Source of the DNA: Odontocerum albicorne
Lineage: Eukaryota > Arthropoda > Insecta > Trichoptera > Odontoceridae
NCBI GenBank assembly: GCA_949825065.1
Contig: OX463859.1
Location: 20,120,699-20,184,698, forward strand
Direction: 5' to 3'
Length of the DNA stretch: 64,000 bases
In this document: positions 1 through 10,450 of the stretch, in pieces
Position numbering within the stretch: position 1 is the stretch's first letter
Layout: each line of letters starts with the position of its first letter
Notes under the pieces: model-generated
The model's input: only the letters and a program-made list of their open reading frames with translations
Databases searched by the model: none
What the model was told of the DNA's origin: nothing
Translations under genes and position numbers: made by a program

Positions 1-300
1 AAGTATTTAATTTTAAATAGCTTGCTTTTCGTCTCTTGAATTGCTCCTGTCAATAAATAAATTGTTTACCGGGTTAGATTTCATTAAAAAAAAATTTTTT
101 AGTTTTATACTATAATTTTGTATTAACATACTCGCATTGTTAACGTGAAAATGTTAAAGTGTGTGGCCCAAAGACAAAAGTGTCTTCGGCTCCATTAATT
201 AGGTTTTAAAACACGAGTAAGCTCGAAATTTGCTTTTCGTCTTTGTGCTTGTTGGCAATACTGTATTAGTACTAGTATTATTGACGAATGAAATAAATTG

Positions 301-355
301 GTGACTTCCATGCCCTATTTGGTAAGACACTTGTCTTCAAATCCAGAGATCTTGC
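301..355 (+). repeat. SINE-1 head fragment (tRNA-derived)
   Basis: The stretch reads as the 5' head of the SINE-1 family: a short version of GACTTCCGTGGCCTAGTTGG followed by TAAGACACTTGTCTTC. It aligns with the better copies at 13678 and 55401. The pol III A-box-like part is visible; the B box and the LINE-like tail are missing, so this is a 3'-truncated relic. Confidence 0.5.
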
Positions 356-1724
356 TAGCAAAACTGGCATACGCTTGACGTGTGTGAATGATGTATATCA
401 CGCGTAGTAGTATTTCAAACTGTTAGTTACGTGCATACTCCAGTGTTTCTTAACCCAAGGCACACTTATTGGAATCAAACACAATGTTGTCAACCGGCCA
501 CGCTCTTCAAAATAAATGTATCACCAATTTAAATTTGTTGAAGAGTACCATACAAATAAACAAATTCAGACGAATGCTATCAATGGTTGGGATCTTTATT
601 AATATTTTTTAGTTACATCGTAATTCGAAACAGAAATTGGGTGAAAAAGAAGCGTTTTACCAATGCGATATAATCAGCAAGTATGAGATTCATTTTTTGT
701 TATTTTTTGCCTTTTATAGATACAAAAAGAAGACTTGAGCTCATCAAAGGAGAAACTTAGAATGGTTTCAATTTTCAGGATCCCTGAAATTCGAATTTCA
801 TGAAACGTTTCAGACCACAAGTGTTTCATGGAATCATAATGTGGATAATCGTCGTATAGGTAAAAAGAGGTACTGCGGGTAAGATTTCTGAGAAGTTTGT
901 TTTAATTTCAGATCCAAGGTCAGATTTGAGCAGAGATTTTAAAGGTTACTAATGAGGTACAGTTATCAAAAAACAGGATTAAAATATCTGGATAAAAACT
1001 TTTCGTGTTAATTAAAACATTAAGCGGACTTTAAATAAATTTGTAATAGTGTATTAAATGAGTTTAGAAATATTCTGTTAGTTTTTATTTTAAAGTTTTG
1101 TCTGTATTATAAGTTAAGAATAGAGTTCAATACTTGTTAATCACAAATTTGGTGTAATGCAATTTCAACAAAATTATGCCTAGTTATCGTATTCGAATAG
1201 AAGTGTCAAAGTTGTAAGTTAAATTAAGAGTTCTTAAACTTGCTACAAGAAACAGAAAAAATGTTGCTCATTAACTCACTCTTGACAATTAAATTTTTTT
1301 AAAACGTTCTTGCTACCGATCCAGAACTTTCAGACAGTGATGATGACGCAATCAATTTTTCAAGACAGGAAAATGATGGCACAATTGATTTTTTACCCGA
1401 ATAAAAAGAATAAGCATTAAAGTCAAAAATCATAATTATTTGGTTGTGTCCTTCGTAGATTACTTTTTTCATAAGGAACGAATCCCTTTCTCATCCAGAT
1501 TAAAATCAATTCGCTTTACGCATTTTCCCATTTATATGTTTTTCCTAGAGTCAATTAATCACATAAAGCGAGGAATGTATGTACGAGTACAGTTGAAGGG
1601 AAAGAGATGAATATATAAGCTCTTGGATATTAAATCAAAGATGTAGTTTAATTAGTTTTAAATTAATGTAAAATAACTTTTTGAACGAAATTAAATATCG
1701 CACAAATATTTATCACCTCGTCGG
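356..1724. other. No recognisable feature
   Basis: AT-rich sequence with poly-A and poly-T runs. No ORF above 60 codons and no repeat that I could match elsewhere in the window. Confidence 0.5.
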
Positions 1725-1970
1725 TCACATTTAATTTTTTTATTTTTTTTATTTGATGAACAACACAAATATTTGCCAAAGGCTTTTACGAAAATTAATA
1801 TATTAAGAACAAATCTTATTTATAAATTGTAACTATTAACTAACCTTTTTTGAAATTTTCTACATGTCATTTTATTTTTAATAATCTTAATATTTCATAA
1901 GAAATAGTTAACACCTACATACTATTTATACCTAGATAACAATTCTTACAACTAATTATTATGATAATAC
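1725..1970 (+). repeat. Dispersed repeat E, copy 1
   Basis: About 240 bp that reappears at 6165-6405. Both copies contain ATTTGCCAAAGGCTTTTAC or a close form, ACATGTCATTTTATTTTTA, and end in GTTAACACCTACATACTA and ACAATTCTTACAACTAATTA. No coding capacity and no terminal repeats seen. The class is unknown. Confidence 0.6.
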
Positions 1971-2100
1971 TGAACAAGTTTTTTATATTATAAAGGAATT
2001 TTTTTTACTAGGATACGTAATAAACTCGATTATTCGTGCCAAATTCTTTCATTTATAACTCGTAAAATTTTGGAGATGATTTTTTGGAGCATTGCTTTTT

Positions 2101-2175
2101 TCGGCGTTCGTAGTCTAATGGTTAACATTATTTTCATTCATTCGCCCTTGGTTTGAAAGCTGGTGAATTCACTTG
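2101..2175 (+). repeat. tRNA-like SINE head
   Basis: Starts GGCGTTCGTAGTCTAATGG, which fits a tRNA-like A box, and continues to a degenerate B-box-like GGTTTGAAAGC about 45 bp later. A true tRNA is unlikely because the arms do not pair well. It is probably a decayed SINE. Confidence 0.4.
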
Positions 2176-2684
2176 GTTTTTCTCTTAAGCAGATTTATGT
2201 TTTTCTATGCTAGATGCCACTTTTCTATGCCACTCTTGTTAACGACATTGGTATTCCTAAGCCTCCCTTTTATTTGTTGAGCGAATTACAAAGCACTATT
2301 ATAATGATCGGAAAACAACGCTATACCAAATTATCTTGGATTTTTATTTTATTTTATCGAGCGATAGCTTAGGAACCGATAAAGGTGCTAACTTCGTATG
2401 TAGGCTTACAATTTCATGTATAAAGAGAACCACTTCATTAGACAAGACTTGAATCAAAATGGTCTCGTTTCTTAATGAAAAATACATATATTTTTCCTAA
2501 ATCTTAAAATGATCAGCTAAAACATCGACAAGATGCATTTACACCTTATATTGTGCATACTGAAATTCTAAGTTATGTACACAAATCCAACCACATTACA
2601 AACAATTGCTCACCACATGCTCCACATTCGCATTTGTAATTCACTTACATGCCATGGGCTTTTTTGCATTTCGCTTTTACCTTT

Positions 2685-2990
2685 TTGCGACAAGTGCATA
2701 ATGCAGAATGGAGTAATTAGGGATAAATGTAAACGGAAAACTCATGTGTTGATTAAGATGAAGAATAACACTTGGAGATGATTTGGGCATGTAAAATGAA
2801 AGACTTACAAAATATACACATATATTGTGCAAATTTGAGTGAAAAGAGAAGACCAAGGAAATTATGATTAAATAAGTGAATGATATTTTGAAAAAAATGT
2901 TAGAGAAATCGTAGGAGTTGTATGAGAAGGTGTATGGATGTAGAAGAGGCGAAAAAAATGTGTCGCGATAGGAAAAACTGTTCACTGCAG
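2685..2990 (+). pseudogene. LINE-B C-terminal relic
   Basis: In shifting frames this reads as the C-terminal part of the LINE-B polyprotein: a segment like VIRDKCKRKTHVLIKMKNN, then W-FGHVK, then KRRPRKL, and finally a stretch like MDVEEAKKMCRDR. The same order is seen at 6725, 31930 and 52275. Stops and frameshifts make it a dead fragment. An ORF on the minus strand here is only its antisense shadow. Confidence 0.65.
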
Positions 2991-3049
2991 CCTAAAATAA
3001 CTCAGTACTAGTAAAACTGTATCAAATTCACTCCCACAAATTCTTAAGC

Positions 3050-3195
3050 CAACAGATGCAGCGTCTTATTCTGCCATGTTTAGCATGTATGAAAAATTAC
3101 TGCACCCTGGAGTTAAGCATGTATCTACCGTTTAGCATGTATGAAAAGTTACCGCACCCTGTTTGAAAAGTTACCGCACCCTGGAGGAAATCTCC
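3050..3195 (+). repeat. Short local tandem repeat
   Basis: The phrase TTTAGCATGTATGAAAA-TTACCGCACCCTG occurs twice, with a third partial copy TGAAAAGTTACCGCACCCTG. The unit is about 35-65 bp and the copies are locally duplicated. Confidence 0.6.
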
Positions 3196-3284
3196 ACGTA
3201 CGGTAAAGCCTGCAACCGGGACGTAGTTGCGCAGCAGTTCATGTTAAGAACTTAATGCTCTGCTCACCCCTGCCACTCTGGTGT

Positions 3285-3366
3285 GAAAAGTTTGGCACTT
3301 TGTCATCTCTGCCTATCCCGACAGGGATGTGTCGTGATGGTATACATGTATGTATGTATGTATGAG
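3285..3366 (+). repeat. LINE-B 3' terminus with TGTA tail
   Basis: Contains CTCTGCCTATCCCGACAGGG and GTGTCGTGATGGTATA, then a run of TATG units (3346-3366). The same ending, CTGCCTAC--CGCAAGAGG---CGTGATGGTATG, closes the relics at 7092, 32412 and 44398. The short tetranucleotide tail is typical of several non-LTR clades that lack poly-A. Confidence 0.65.
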
Positions 3367-3449
3367 TTGTGTATAGTGTGCCTTGTAACTCTATCATGTG
3401 ACCGTAGCACTATATCTTGAAAACATTCATCGTTTTCAGCAGGTCTCCG

Positions 3450-3945
3450 TCCTTATACATACAAATATGCATTCAAGACCATCCACATTTGTAACATGAT
3501 CCGTCCAGGGAATCTTGATGATACTTCTGTAGATTCATACATTCACACCTAAAAAACTTCGATCTAACGGAGTGGTTCCTGGTTCAGTATCCACGTCTCC
3601 ACTCCATCGAGTGAATGTGTGGACAATGAACTAACTGTGAAATCACTTATTTTTAATGATAAGTAAATATAGAAACTGAGGGTGTAAGACAACTGTTTCA
3701 GTACAGGCACTTAGCCTAGTAAAACAAAAGTACACAAATTGTTAACAAATGAAAAAGAAATTTCCTAGTTACTTTAAGCAGATTTTAGACCTTACCTATA
3801 TACTCGTGCATACGCGCAAAAACTTCCACATTCGTAACATAATCTGTTCATGAAATCTTGAGGAAATATCTGTAGATCCACCTTCCAAAAACCTCGATCC
3901 TGATCTTGCGTGATATTTCTAGGTTCAGTACCCACAAACATGCAT
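3450..3945. repeat. Duplicated ~150-bp segment
   Basis: Two diverged direct copies, about 3450-3600 and 3795-3945, share TCCACATTCGTAACAT, TCTGTAGATCCA and AGGTTCAGTACCCAC-like blocks. About 200 bp of other sequence separates them. The origin is not recognised; it could be a LINE fragment read in antisense. Confidence 0.5.
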
Positions 3946-4524
3946 AAAATATTTAAAAAATATATCTCGATGAGTGCGCAGAATTAACACAGCCGCCTTT
4001 TATTTGGTGGCTGTTCGTGCAAAAATACGATTTATCACGCTAATTCCATCATTACTCGAAAGTTTTATCACCGACCTTGCGACTAGATACAAAGTTTTCG
4101 GATAGAGCGCTTTCATTTTAATTGCCAAACTTTGCGAAAATATTAATAACTGCGCAATATTCTGCCGCTAAAAAGGGACCGGATTGAGAAATGTTAAGCC
4201 TTGTGTTTAATAAACATCATCACGATAGGTTTTGTTTCCCTTTTCCTGTTCTATTTGCCACCTTCCACCTTTACGATTATGTTTTAATCTTATGACGCTA
4301 TTCTGTGAACAAAAATTAAAGGAGATTTCTTCTTAAAAAAGTTATATTGAACAGTGAATAAAAGATATTGCACAATTGGGCGTAAATATGCAAAAAGGCT
4401 TCAACCCAAATTTTACTTTATAATATATAAAAAAATATATCACACTACGGTATCTTATGATAGTGAATGGATATAAGTCCACAACAGTATTTAAGTATCA
4501 ACTTTGATATACGGAAATGAAAAG

Positions 4525-4860
4525 TGAACGAGAAAAAATAATGAAAAGTGTCAAATGTATGTTGTAGAAACGCATGCATTTACGGACCTTATACATACGC
4601 GAATGGAGAATATACTCGTATAGGATAAAAATGTACGACAAAATGAGAAATGAAGAGATTAAGGATGTATACCATCACTTAATACTGTTATATTGAGTAA
4701 GAAAAAGAAAAATACTTTGAGATGATTTGGGGGAGTGGAAGGAATTAATGTATAAAGACTTAATGTACTGTATGATATGAAATAAGACCTTGACCAAAAC
4801 GTAGACGACACAATCAAGATTTTAAAAAGTAGTCCAGACTGAAATGAATTAAAAAAACAA
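4525..4860 (+). pseudogene. LINE-B C-terminal relic
   Basis: The stretch MYDKMRNEEIKD is readable, followed by a sequence matching the LINE-B linker (VLSKVK-like) and a W-G-VE block. This matches the order in the relic at 46205 (YDRIRNEEMKDECEL). Several stops; no 3' tail found. Confidence 0.55.
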
Positions 4861-4959
4861 CAAGGATAATTTTAACAGATGATTAAACATTATATAAAAA
4901 ATCCTTGAATTTTTTTAACTCGTCTCCCATTCATTCGGTCATTTGGAAAATATTGTGTA

Positions 4960-5330
4960 TATTAAGCTTAATGAGTAAAAATGTTGCTAGTGTTGATAAA
5001 AAATTTCCTCGGATAAATTTTTTTCTAGTGCGATTCGTTCCCGCGCGGTGAAATGGCGGGCATCATTTATTTGAGCGTTGAAAACCAACAATTTGAGCAA
5101 ATTATCATTCCGACAGCTGTAATCGACATTGAAAAATATAATTAAACCCCCATCAAAATCACAAAAGAACATTTAACCTATATTTATTTTAATGTCCGAT
5201 GCAGACATGGAGACAGACTGTTTTTGCCTGGATTCGCTCGACGTCCAAATTGTTTTCGCCGGAAAAAAGTGCAATATGGATGGGAACTGCTGTGTTTTTG
5301 AACTAATGGCTTGAATAAAGGAGGGATTGA
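4960..5330. other. CpG-containing unique-looking patch with a 40-codon ORF
   Basis: A less AT-rich stretch with several CG dinucleotides that does not match any repeat family here. The plus strand has a 40-codon ATG ORF at 5192-5314 that is rich in Asp and Cys and ends FELMA. The minus strand has a 61-codon ORF at 4987-5172. Neither resembles a known family, and both may be chance. It could be an exon or a regulatory patch of a host gene, but nothing shows splice context. Confidence 0.2.
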
Positions 5331-5664
5331 ATTGCGAACTCGGGTGAAAAGAAAATTGAATTAAAACATCTGGTGTGTCCTGACTAAGCTATGTTAAATA
5401 AAGAAACACATTAGTTATTGACAGAAAGAAGTCTGAATTAGTCGCAGCGGTAGAAATTTAAATGTGTTATTGATTTAATTTAGATAATTGTCTCTTTGTC
5501 AGGGAGTTGTTTCTGGCGAAAGCGTCTACCAGAAAAATGGGGCTGCAATGAATAAGGTCAAAACGAAATGTATGGCTGTTAATTGCAGACTTAGGTTATG
5601 TTAATTTCATTTATACTTTTAATTTAAACTTAGGTTATGGCGTGAATAAAATGGATTTTTAAGC

Positions 5665-5815
5665 CAGGTGAAGAAGAGGAGCTTTGAGATGGTTTGGACA
5701 TATGATATCGATGGAAAAAGAAGAACCAGGCCAGCGTACAAGTCAAAAGTGCAAGGTGTGTGTGGAAGAGGTAAACTGAGGAAAACGAGGCTGGACCAAA
5801 TGAACCAGATTTAGT
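5665..5815 (+). pseudogene. LINE-B C-terminal relic
   Basis: Reads TTTGAGATGGTTTGGACAT (LRWFGH), then AGAAGAACCAGGCCAGCGTA and ACGAGGCTGGACCAAATGAA (TRLDQMN). It parallels the copy at 6725 closely. Truncated at both ends and broken by stops. Confidence 0.6.
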
Positions 5816-6164
5816 TTTCCATTAGTGCGAATAATTTTGATGGTTTAGACTATGATATTCTGTGTACCTTGGGTCACATCAATTTTATCAATAACACCAG
5901 TACAAAAATAAATAAGCCAATACTTTTGAGTGATTTTCAACTTGAATGCTCGATAAATGGGGTCGCAAACCATCTTCCTATCCGTCCATCTTATAGGAGA
6001 GCTTCCTCTTGTTTGTGTTCCTCAACTATTCCATAATCACCAGTTTATCAAAGCTTTAATTTTCCTTTCAGGCAAAATGCCTACAGTATGTTAGTATCCT
6101 TTTCCTGCATGCTGTCGAAAATCTTTCGGTTTACTCCTGTTCTTGGATGATATATATTTTTTTT

Positions 6165-6405
6165 AATGATCTTTTTTAATTTAATGAAGTAATATATGGT
6201 AAAAATATTTGCAAAAGGCTTTACCTACATACAAATTTATATTTCAACTAATCTTATTTATATATATGAAGTGACTTTATTTAAATTTTCTAAATGTCAT
6301 TTTATTTTTATAATCTAAATATATGATTTCTTAGAATTAGTTAACACCTACATACTACTTATAACTAGATAACAATTCTTACAACTAATTATTTTGCAAG
6401 AATAA
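6165..6405 (+). repeat. Dispersed repeat E, copy 2
   Basis: Collinear with 1725-1970 through AAATATTTGCAAAAGGCTTT, AAATGTCATTTTATTTTTAT, GTTAACACCTACATACTACT and ACAATTCTTACAACTAATTA, with small indels. Non-coding. Confidence 0.6.
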
Positions 6406-6439
6406 GTCCACTTGTAGATGATATTATAGACACGTTTAT

Positions 6440-6650
6440 AACTTAAAAATAATAAATGACAATATATGTAGAACCATTTAGAGAGGAAACTTGACTCAAC
6501 AACGCATTAACTTGGGACTCGAACCAAATACTATTGACATATTTCAAATATTACAAAATATATATATAAGTTGAGTGAGGACAGGAAGGTAGGGATGCGG
6601 CCATTAGATTAGGTACTTCCTAACATCCCCACCTTGATATATAACAGAGA
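6440..6650 (-). repeat. SINE-2 copy
   Basis: On the minus strand it gives a B-box-like GGTTCGAGTCCCAAG, then TTGAGTCAAGTTTCCTCTCT, preceded by ACTCAACTTATATATA and TAGGAAGTACCTAATC. The same blocks in the same order are at 15940-16108, so this is a dispersed pol III-type family distinct from SINE-1. Confidence 0.6.
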
Positions 6651-6724
6651 AGCTTGAACTTGATAGAAGAAAGATAAAAGTTAGAAGAATGTGGAAAAGC
6701 GTTTAATAAGCAAAATAATTGAAA

Positions 6725-7092
6725 TGTCAATGTATGAAAAAAAAGCATAATGAAGACTTCACAAATATGTATTACATGAATAAAATGGTTTTTTTAAGTT
6801 AGATGAAGAATGAAGATTTTAGATGGTAAATGACAAAAAAGAACTAGACAAGTGTACAAGTCAAAAGTGCAAATGGTGTGGAAGAGATAAACTGAGGAAA
6901 ACGTGGCTGGATCAAATGAACCTGATTTAAAAAGAAGATAAAGGGAAAAATATGAATAAAATAAGAGTATACATGACGAGATGTATGAATGTGGATGAAA
7001 CAAAAGTTATGTGCTAAAACAGAAAAGTTTGGAGATATTTTATCCCTGCGTACCTCGCAAGAGGCACAACGTGATGGTATGTATGTATTAAT
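6725..7092 (+). pseudogene. LINE-B C-terminus and 3' end
   Basis: One of the more complete LINE-B relics. It has an RKTWLDQMN-like block (GAAAACGTGGCTGGATCAAA), a stretch reading RCMNVDETKVMC, and then the 3' end CGTACCTCGCAAGAGGCACA and CGTGATGGTATGTATGTA. Frame is broken in several places. The two minus-strand ORFs of about 70 and 100 codons are antisense shadows. Confidence 0.7.
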
Positions 7093-7576
7093 GTAATAAA
7101 AAATAGATAGTTGGAAGACATTTTGATTTGACAATAAAGCCGCGGTTTTGTACACTGTATTAGTGAATAAATAAGCAAATGAAGTGACCGAAGTCTCTCT
7201 CAGAATGCTTCCATTGCATAGTGGAATGGTTGCCCTAAATACAATACATTGAAAACGCCGTTCTGAAAAATACTACCCCAATCCCTAGAAAATAACACAA
7301 TATAATATCAAAGGCGTTTTCTTAAATGTTTTGTCTCTTTTTATTTCGCCAGTTTTGTTATTGATCAAATCTGGTGAAAAATAAATACAGTAGTCACCCC
7401 TTTTCTGCGGTTTCGCTTCCCGTGGTTTCAGTTACCCGCGTTCATCTGCAGTTGGTAAATATTAAATAAAAAATTCCAAGTGTTGTCACACGGTCAATAG
7501 ACTGACGCTACATCCTAATGCCTATATTATTTACTTAATTTCATCGATCAACATCATCACAAGGAAAAAAGATGAG

Positions 7577-7762
7577 TCCAGTACAATGTCTAGTTGATAA
7601 GACATCTGTTTTCCAACAGGGGGGTTGCGTATTTGTTTCCAGTTGAAACCCGGATATTTTAAAAGATTGTCTGGTTTTATCTTAAGGCGTCTTTAGCATA
7701 TTTCTGGTCAATTGGTAGAGATTGTTACGTGGCAATAAACCCGCCAAGTTTTACTATATACT
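7577..7762 (+). repeat. SINE-1 copy nested in the Tigger-like element
   Basis: The head reads CCAGTACAATGTCTAGTTGA with TAAGACATCTG. The body has GGTTTTATCTTAAGGCGTCT and TTTAGCATATTTCTGGTCAA. The tail is GATTGTTACGTGGCAATAAA CCCGCC, the LINE-A-like 3' end. The order and spacing match 13678-13870. Confidence 0.7.
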
Positions 7763-7811
7763 CGTGCAGGGAATATTATATACAATAGAATAAAATATAT
7801 TATATTACAAT

Positions 7812-7990
7812 AAGGGTGTGGGTTGAAAAACATCTGATATCCTCAGGGCTGAGCTTGCTCTATATTTGTGGGGTGTATCTCGGCCGGGGGGATGTTATGA
7901 GATGAGCCCAGTCCTTTTGATAGCTTCTCTTCTTCTCTAAAAGTATTTTTTGCTATTTATCTTGAGATATACGTTATTAATTATTGTTAA
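7812..7990 (+). repeat. Repeat D copy nested in the Tigger-like element
   Basis: Matches the repeats at 24836-25066 (minus) and 44789-44962 through AAGGGTGTGGGTTGAAAAAC, GTGGGGTGTAT and TTTTGATAGCTTC. It lacks the terminal GTTGCT-TCAATAAACCTA-like tail seen in the other two. Probably a 3' fragment of a retroelement. Confidence 0.6.
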
Positions 7991-8155
7991 TTTCATACTA
8001 TTCTTAAATTTATAAATTAAACATCATCATAAATATGTATGGATAGGAAAAAAACCTAGTATATAAAAACACATTTGGTATTTTCATGGTTTTCCACGTA
8101 CACTGGAGGTCTTGGAACGTATGTTCCGCGGATAACGGGGGACTACTGTATATTA

Positions 8156-8266
8156 TTCCCCTTAATTTGCGTAATTTGCAGTCCATTCTCTGTGCGAATC
8201 CCCTCAATTCGCGAGAAGGATGAAATGAAGGCAAGGAGATGAAATCGCTGATTAAACTATTTGTGG
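8156..8266 (+). repeat. Direct repeat, left copy
   Basis: About 110 bp shared with 8850-8958, including GTAATTTGCAGTCCATTCTC, GATGAAATGAAGGCAAG and CTGATTAAACTATTTGTG. It starts right after the Tigger right end. Just beyond lies TGGCGCCCA (8312-8320), which resembles a retroviral-type primer binding site, so a remnant LTR pair is possible. Plain segmental duplication fits equally well. Confidence 0.6.
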
Positions 8267-8849
8267 AGAAATTATTATTCCAGTTATTTATTGAAATAAA
8301 GGTTTAAACAGTGGCGCCCAATAAATTTATTTTTAACCAGTTTTACAATGATTTGTTTCTATACCAACTCTTCATGTGTACACTAATATAAGTAGTAACG
8401 ATATGTGGGAGAATACATAATGATGTTTTAAAATACATATGTATATATTTATTTTACACTTTATTGTACTGTGTACGAAACAGCGCCTTACTGCCAAGAT
8501 ACAATTTTGTCTCTAAACCAACTATACAATGGTTTTACAAAGTTTGGAGTGAAAGGTGAAGGATTTACATTATTGATGTAGAAATGAGGGTTCTCAGTTG
8601 CAAAATCATGCTGATAGGCGATCAACGATTAACGATATTGGATTTTACCAAGACTTATAGAGCATGCTCGACGGAAACACTCTCAGCCTTATCGGATCAC
8701 GCTCCATTGAATCTTGAGGGCAAGCATCGCGCCACGATTATCCGTTTACCGTTCCAATTGACCCCTCAGGTCTAGAGGTGTCAACAACACTGTAATTCAT
8801 TTATGCAGTTGCTCCTTCACAACAACACCACTATAGTCCCTTTAGGCAA

Positions 8850-8958
8850 TTCCTTAATTTACGTAATTTGCAGTCCATCCTCTGTGCGAATTCCCCTTAA
8901 TTCGGGAGAAAGATGAAATGAAGGCAAGAAGATGAAATTGCTGATTAAACTATTTGTG
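8850..8958 (+). repeat. Direct repeat, right copy
   Basis: Same orientation as 8156-8266, with a handful of mismatches. The 580 bp between the copies holds a 63-codon ORF at 8584-8775 without recognisable domains, and no gag or pol motif is visible. Confidence 0.6.
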
Positions 8959-9292
8959 ACCTCGCGCTCATAAAAAATAAATAAGACTTCGAACTTTTAG
9001 TGTGGATCGCCCTAGATGGTGACCTATTTGGTCACCGATTACTGAGTGGATGGTAGTGGGATCCAATTATTGATGCAGAGAAAATAATTATGGAATACCA
9101 AAATTTAAAAAAAAAATCAACAAAGATAAAAAAACAAGTATAAATTTAAAAAGATCGTCGATGGCCAGGAGAAAAGTGATGAATTCGATCGTAGGACTCA
9201 TACACTCGTATCCAGCAAGAAAAAAAAAGTCAATTAAAAATGTGACTAAAAAATCGTCAGGGATACTATAGGACACATTACAAAAATATGCT

Positions 9293-9649
9293 TTGGATAA
9301 AATAGAATATTCATGTCAAGACCGCAAATTGAGGAAATTCTGGAGAAAGACTCTTATGAACTCAACAATATCTGCATTAAAAATATTCACAATATTAGGG
9401 AGTTACCTACTTTTTACTTTTTACATTCGCACAATTGATGAATTACAACTGTTATTTGTAAATTGCCATGGCATATTTGAGTTGCAAAAGGTTTTGTGTA
9501 TTTCTATCAAGAGTGGGAAAACCAATTTGAGCCAATATATCGGGGCTGCCAACGATATTGTGAATAACTTTATACAAAATCATAAAATTGAATATTCTCG
9601 AGGGATGATTGTAGACCTCTTTATTGTGCACCTTACCATCATAGGTTAA
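9293..9649 (+). CDS. Unrecognised 118-codon ORF
   Basis: The longest open frame not explained by a named repeat. It opens at a TTG, and the first internal ATG is 9357. The product is rich in Ile, Leu, Asn and Lys, with a hydrophobic patch (SYLLFTFYI) near residue 40 and no motif I know. It contains no obvious transposase or RT signature. In AT-rich DNA such an open frame can arise by chance; it could also be an exon or part of an unknown element. Confidence 0.15.
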   Translation: MDKIEYSCQDRKLRKFWRKTLMNSTISALKIFTILGSYLLFTFYIRTIDELQLLFVNCHGIFELQKVLCISIKSGKTNLSQYIGAANDIVNNFIQNHKIEYSRGMIVDLFIVHLTIIG

Positions 9650-10074
9650 AGTTTCGTACCTGAGAGGGTGAAGTTTAAACTATGCCTTATTTAGAGTTTT
9701 CAAACATTAAGATCGGTATTGCTCACAGTTTTTTTGGGATAGATTGTCCAAATCTCAATCTCGAATAAAGTCAATTAAAAAATAATATGAGTAAATTAAA
9801 AATCCAAGTTATCGGTTGAGCCACTGGTCCAGTCGAAGGTTTTCTTTGAATGCTTTCAAGCAAACAAATTTAAAATTTATATTATTATAAAATTTTTCTT
9901 TCGAAAGAAACCAACGGAAGCCTTTGGCGGATAATTTGAAAGTTATGTCGAAAATTTTAATTTAATTAGTTTTAAGTTATTAAAATAATTAAGATATTTT
10001 CTTAAATCTAAATAGGTAATAAATACTACAGTACTGAAAATTAGATTTTAATTAATTCGCAATACTTTTAAAGT
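9650..10074. other. No recognisable feature
   Basis: AT-rich non-coding sequence with no match to the repeat families named here. Confidence 0.5.
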
Positions 10075-10450
10075 TGCTCTAATTCCACGAAAAGTAGGGA
10101 AAACGTCATTAACAGTTTGTTCATACATCCGAGAAACATTCAAGTTGCCTTAAAAAACGAGGAAAAAACGTCATAGATAATTTGGCCAATACATCCACTG
10201 TATATTAAAAAAAAGTCCCTATTTCACAAAAATCGAAAAAAAATGATCATAAACAGTTTAGCTAATACGAACTCGTACATCTGCAATACATTTTAACTTT
10301 TCTTTATTCCACGAAAAGCGAAAAAAAAACGTATTAGATAGTTTGGTCAATGAATCTGAAATACATTTCAAGTTTGACCCAAAAAAAAACCTTTTTTCAA
10401 GAACTGCCTCGCACCACACTTTCTTGAAATTTTTGCAATATGTTATGTTC
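10075..10450. repeat. Degenerate ~75-bp tandem repeat
   Basis: Recurring blocks in the same order: ATTCCACGAAAAG, GAAAACGTCAT or GAAAAAACGT, AGTTTGGTCAAT or AATTTGGCCAATACATC, and ATACATTTCAAGTTTG. About four to five strongly diverged units, so an old minisatellite. A 64-codon minus-strand ORF here is a by-product of the repeats. Confidence 0.65.

Larger units (their letters stand above)
7388..8148. mobile_element. Tigger-like (Tc1/mariner-pogo) non-autonomous DNA transposon
   Basis: Left end CAGTAGTCACCCCTTTTCTG followed by CGGTTTCGCTTCCCGTGGTT. Right end TATGTTCCGCGGATAACGGG ending in GACTACTG. Both ends abut TA (7386-7387 and 8149-8150), the target duplication of this superfamily. Terminal sequences of the type CAGTAGTC...CCGCGGTTTCGC are, as I recall, characteristic of pogo/Tigger elements. 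There is no transposase ORF. The interior is filled by a SINE-1 (7577-7762) and a repeat D copy (7812-7990), both later insertions, so the original element was only about 400 bp. Confidence 0.75.

Noticed and set aside
8584..8775. 63-codon ORF between the direct repeats as gag/pol remnant
   Set aside because: No zinc knuckle, protease or RT motif is visible; the match would be position only.
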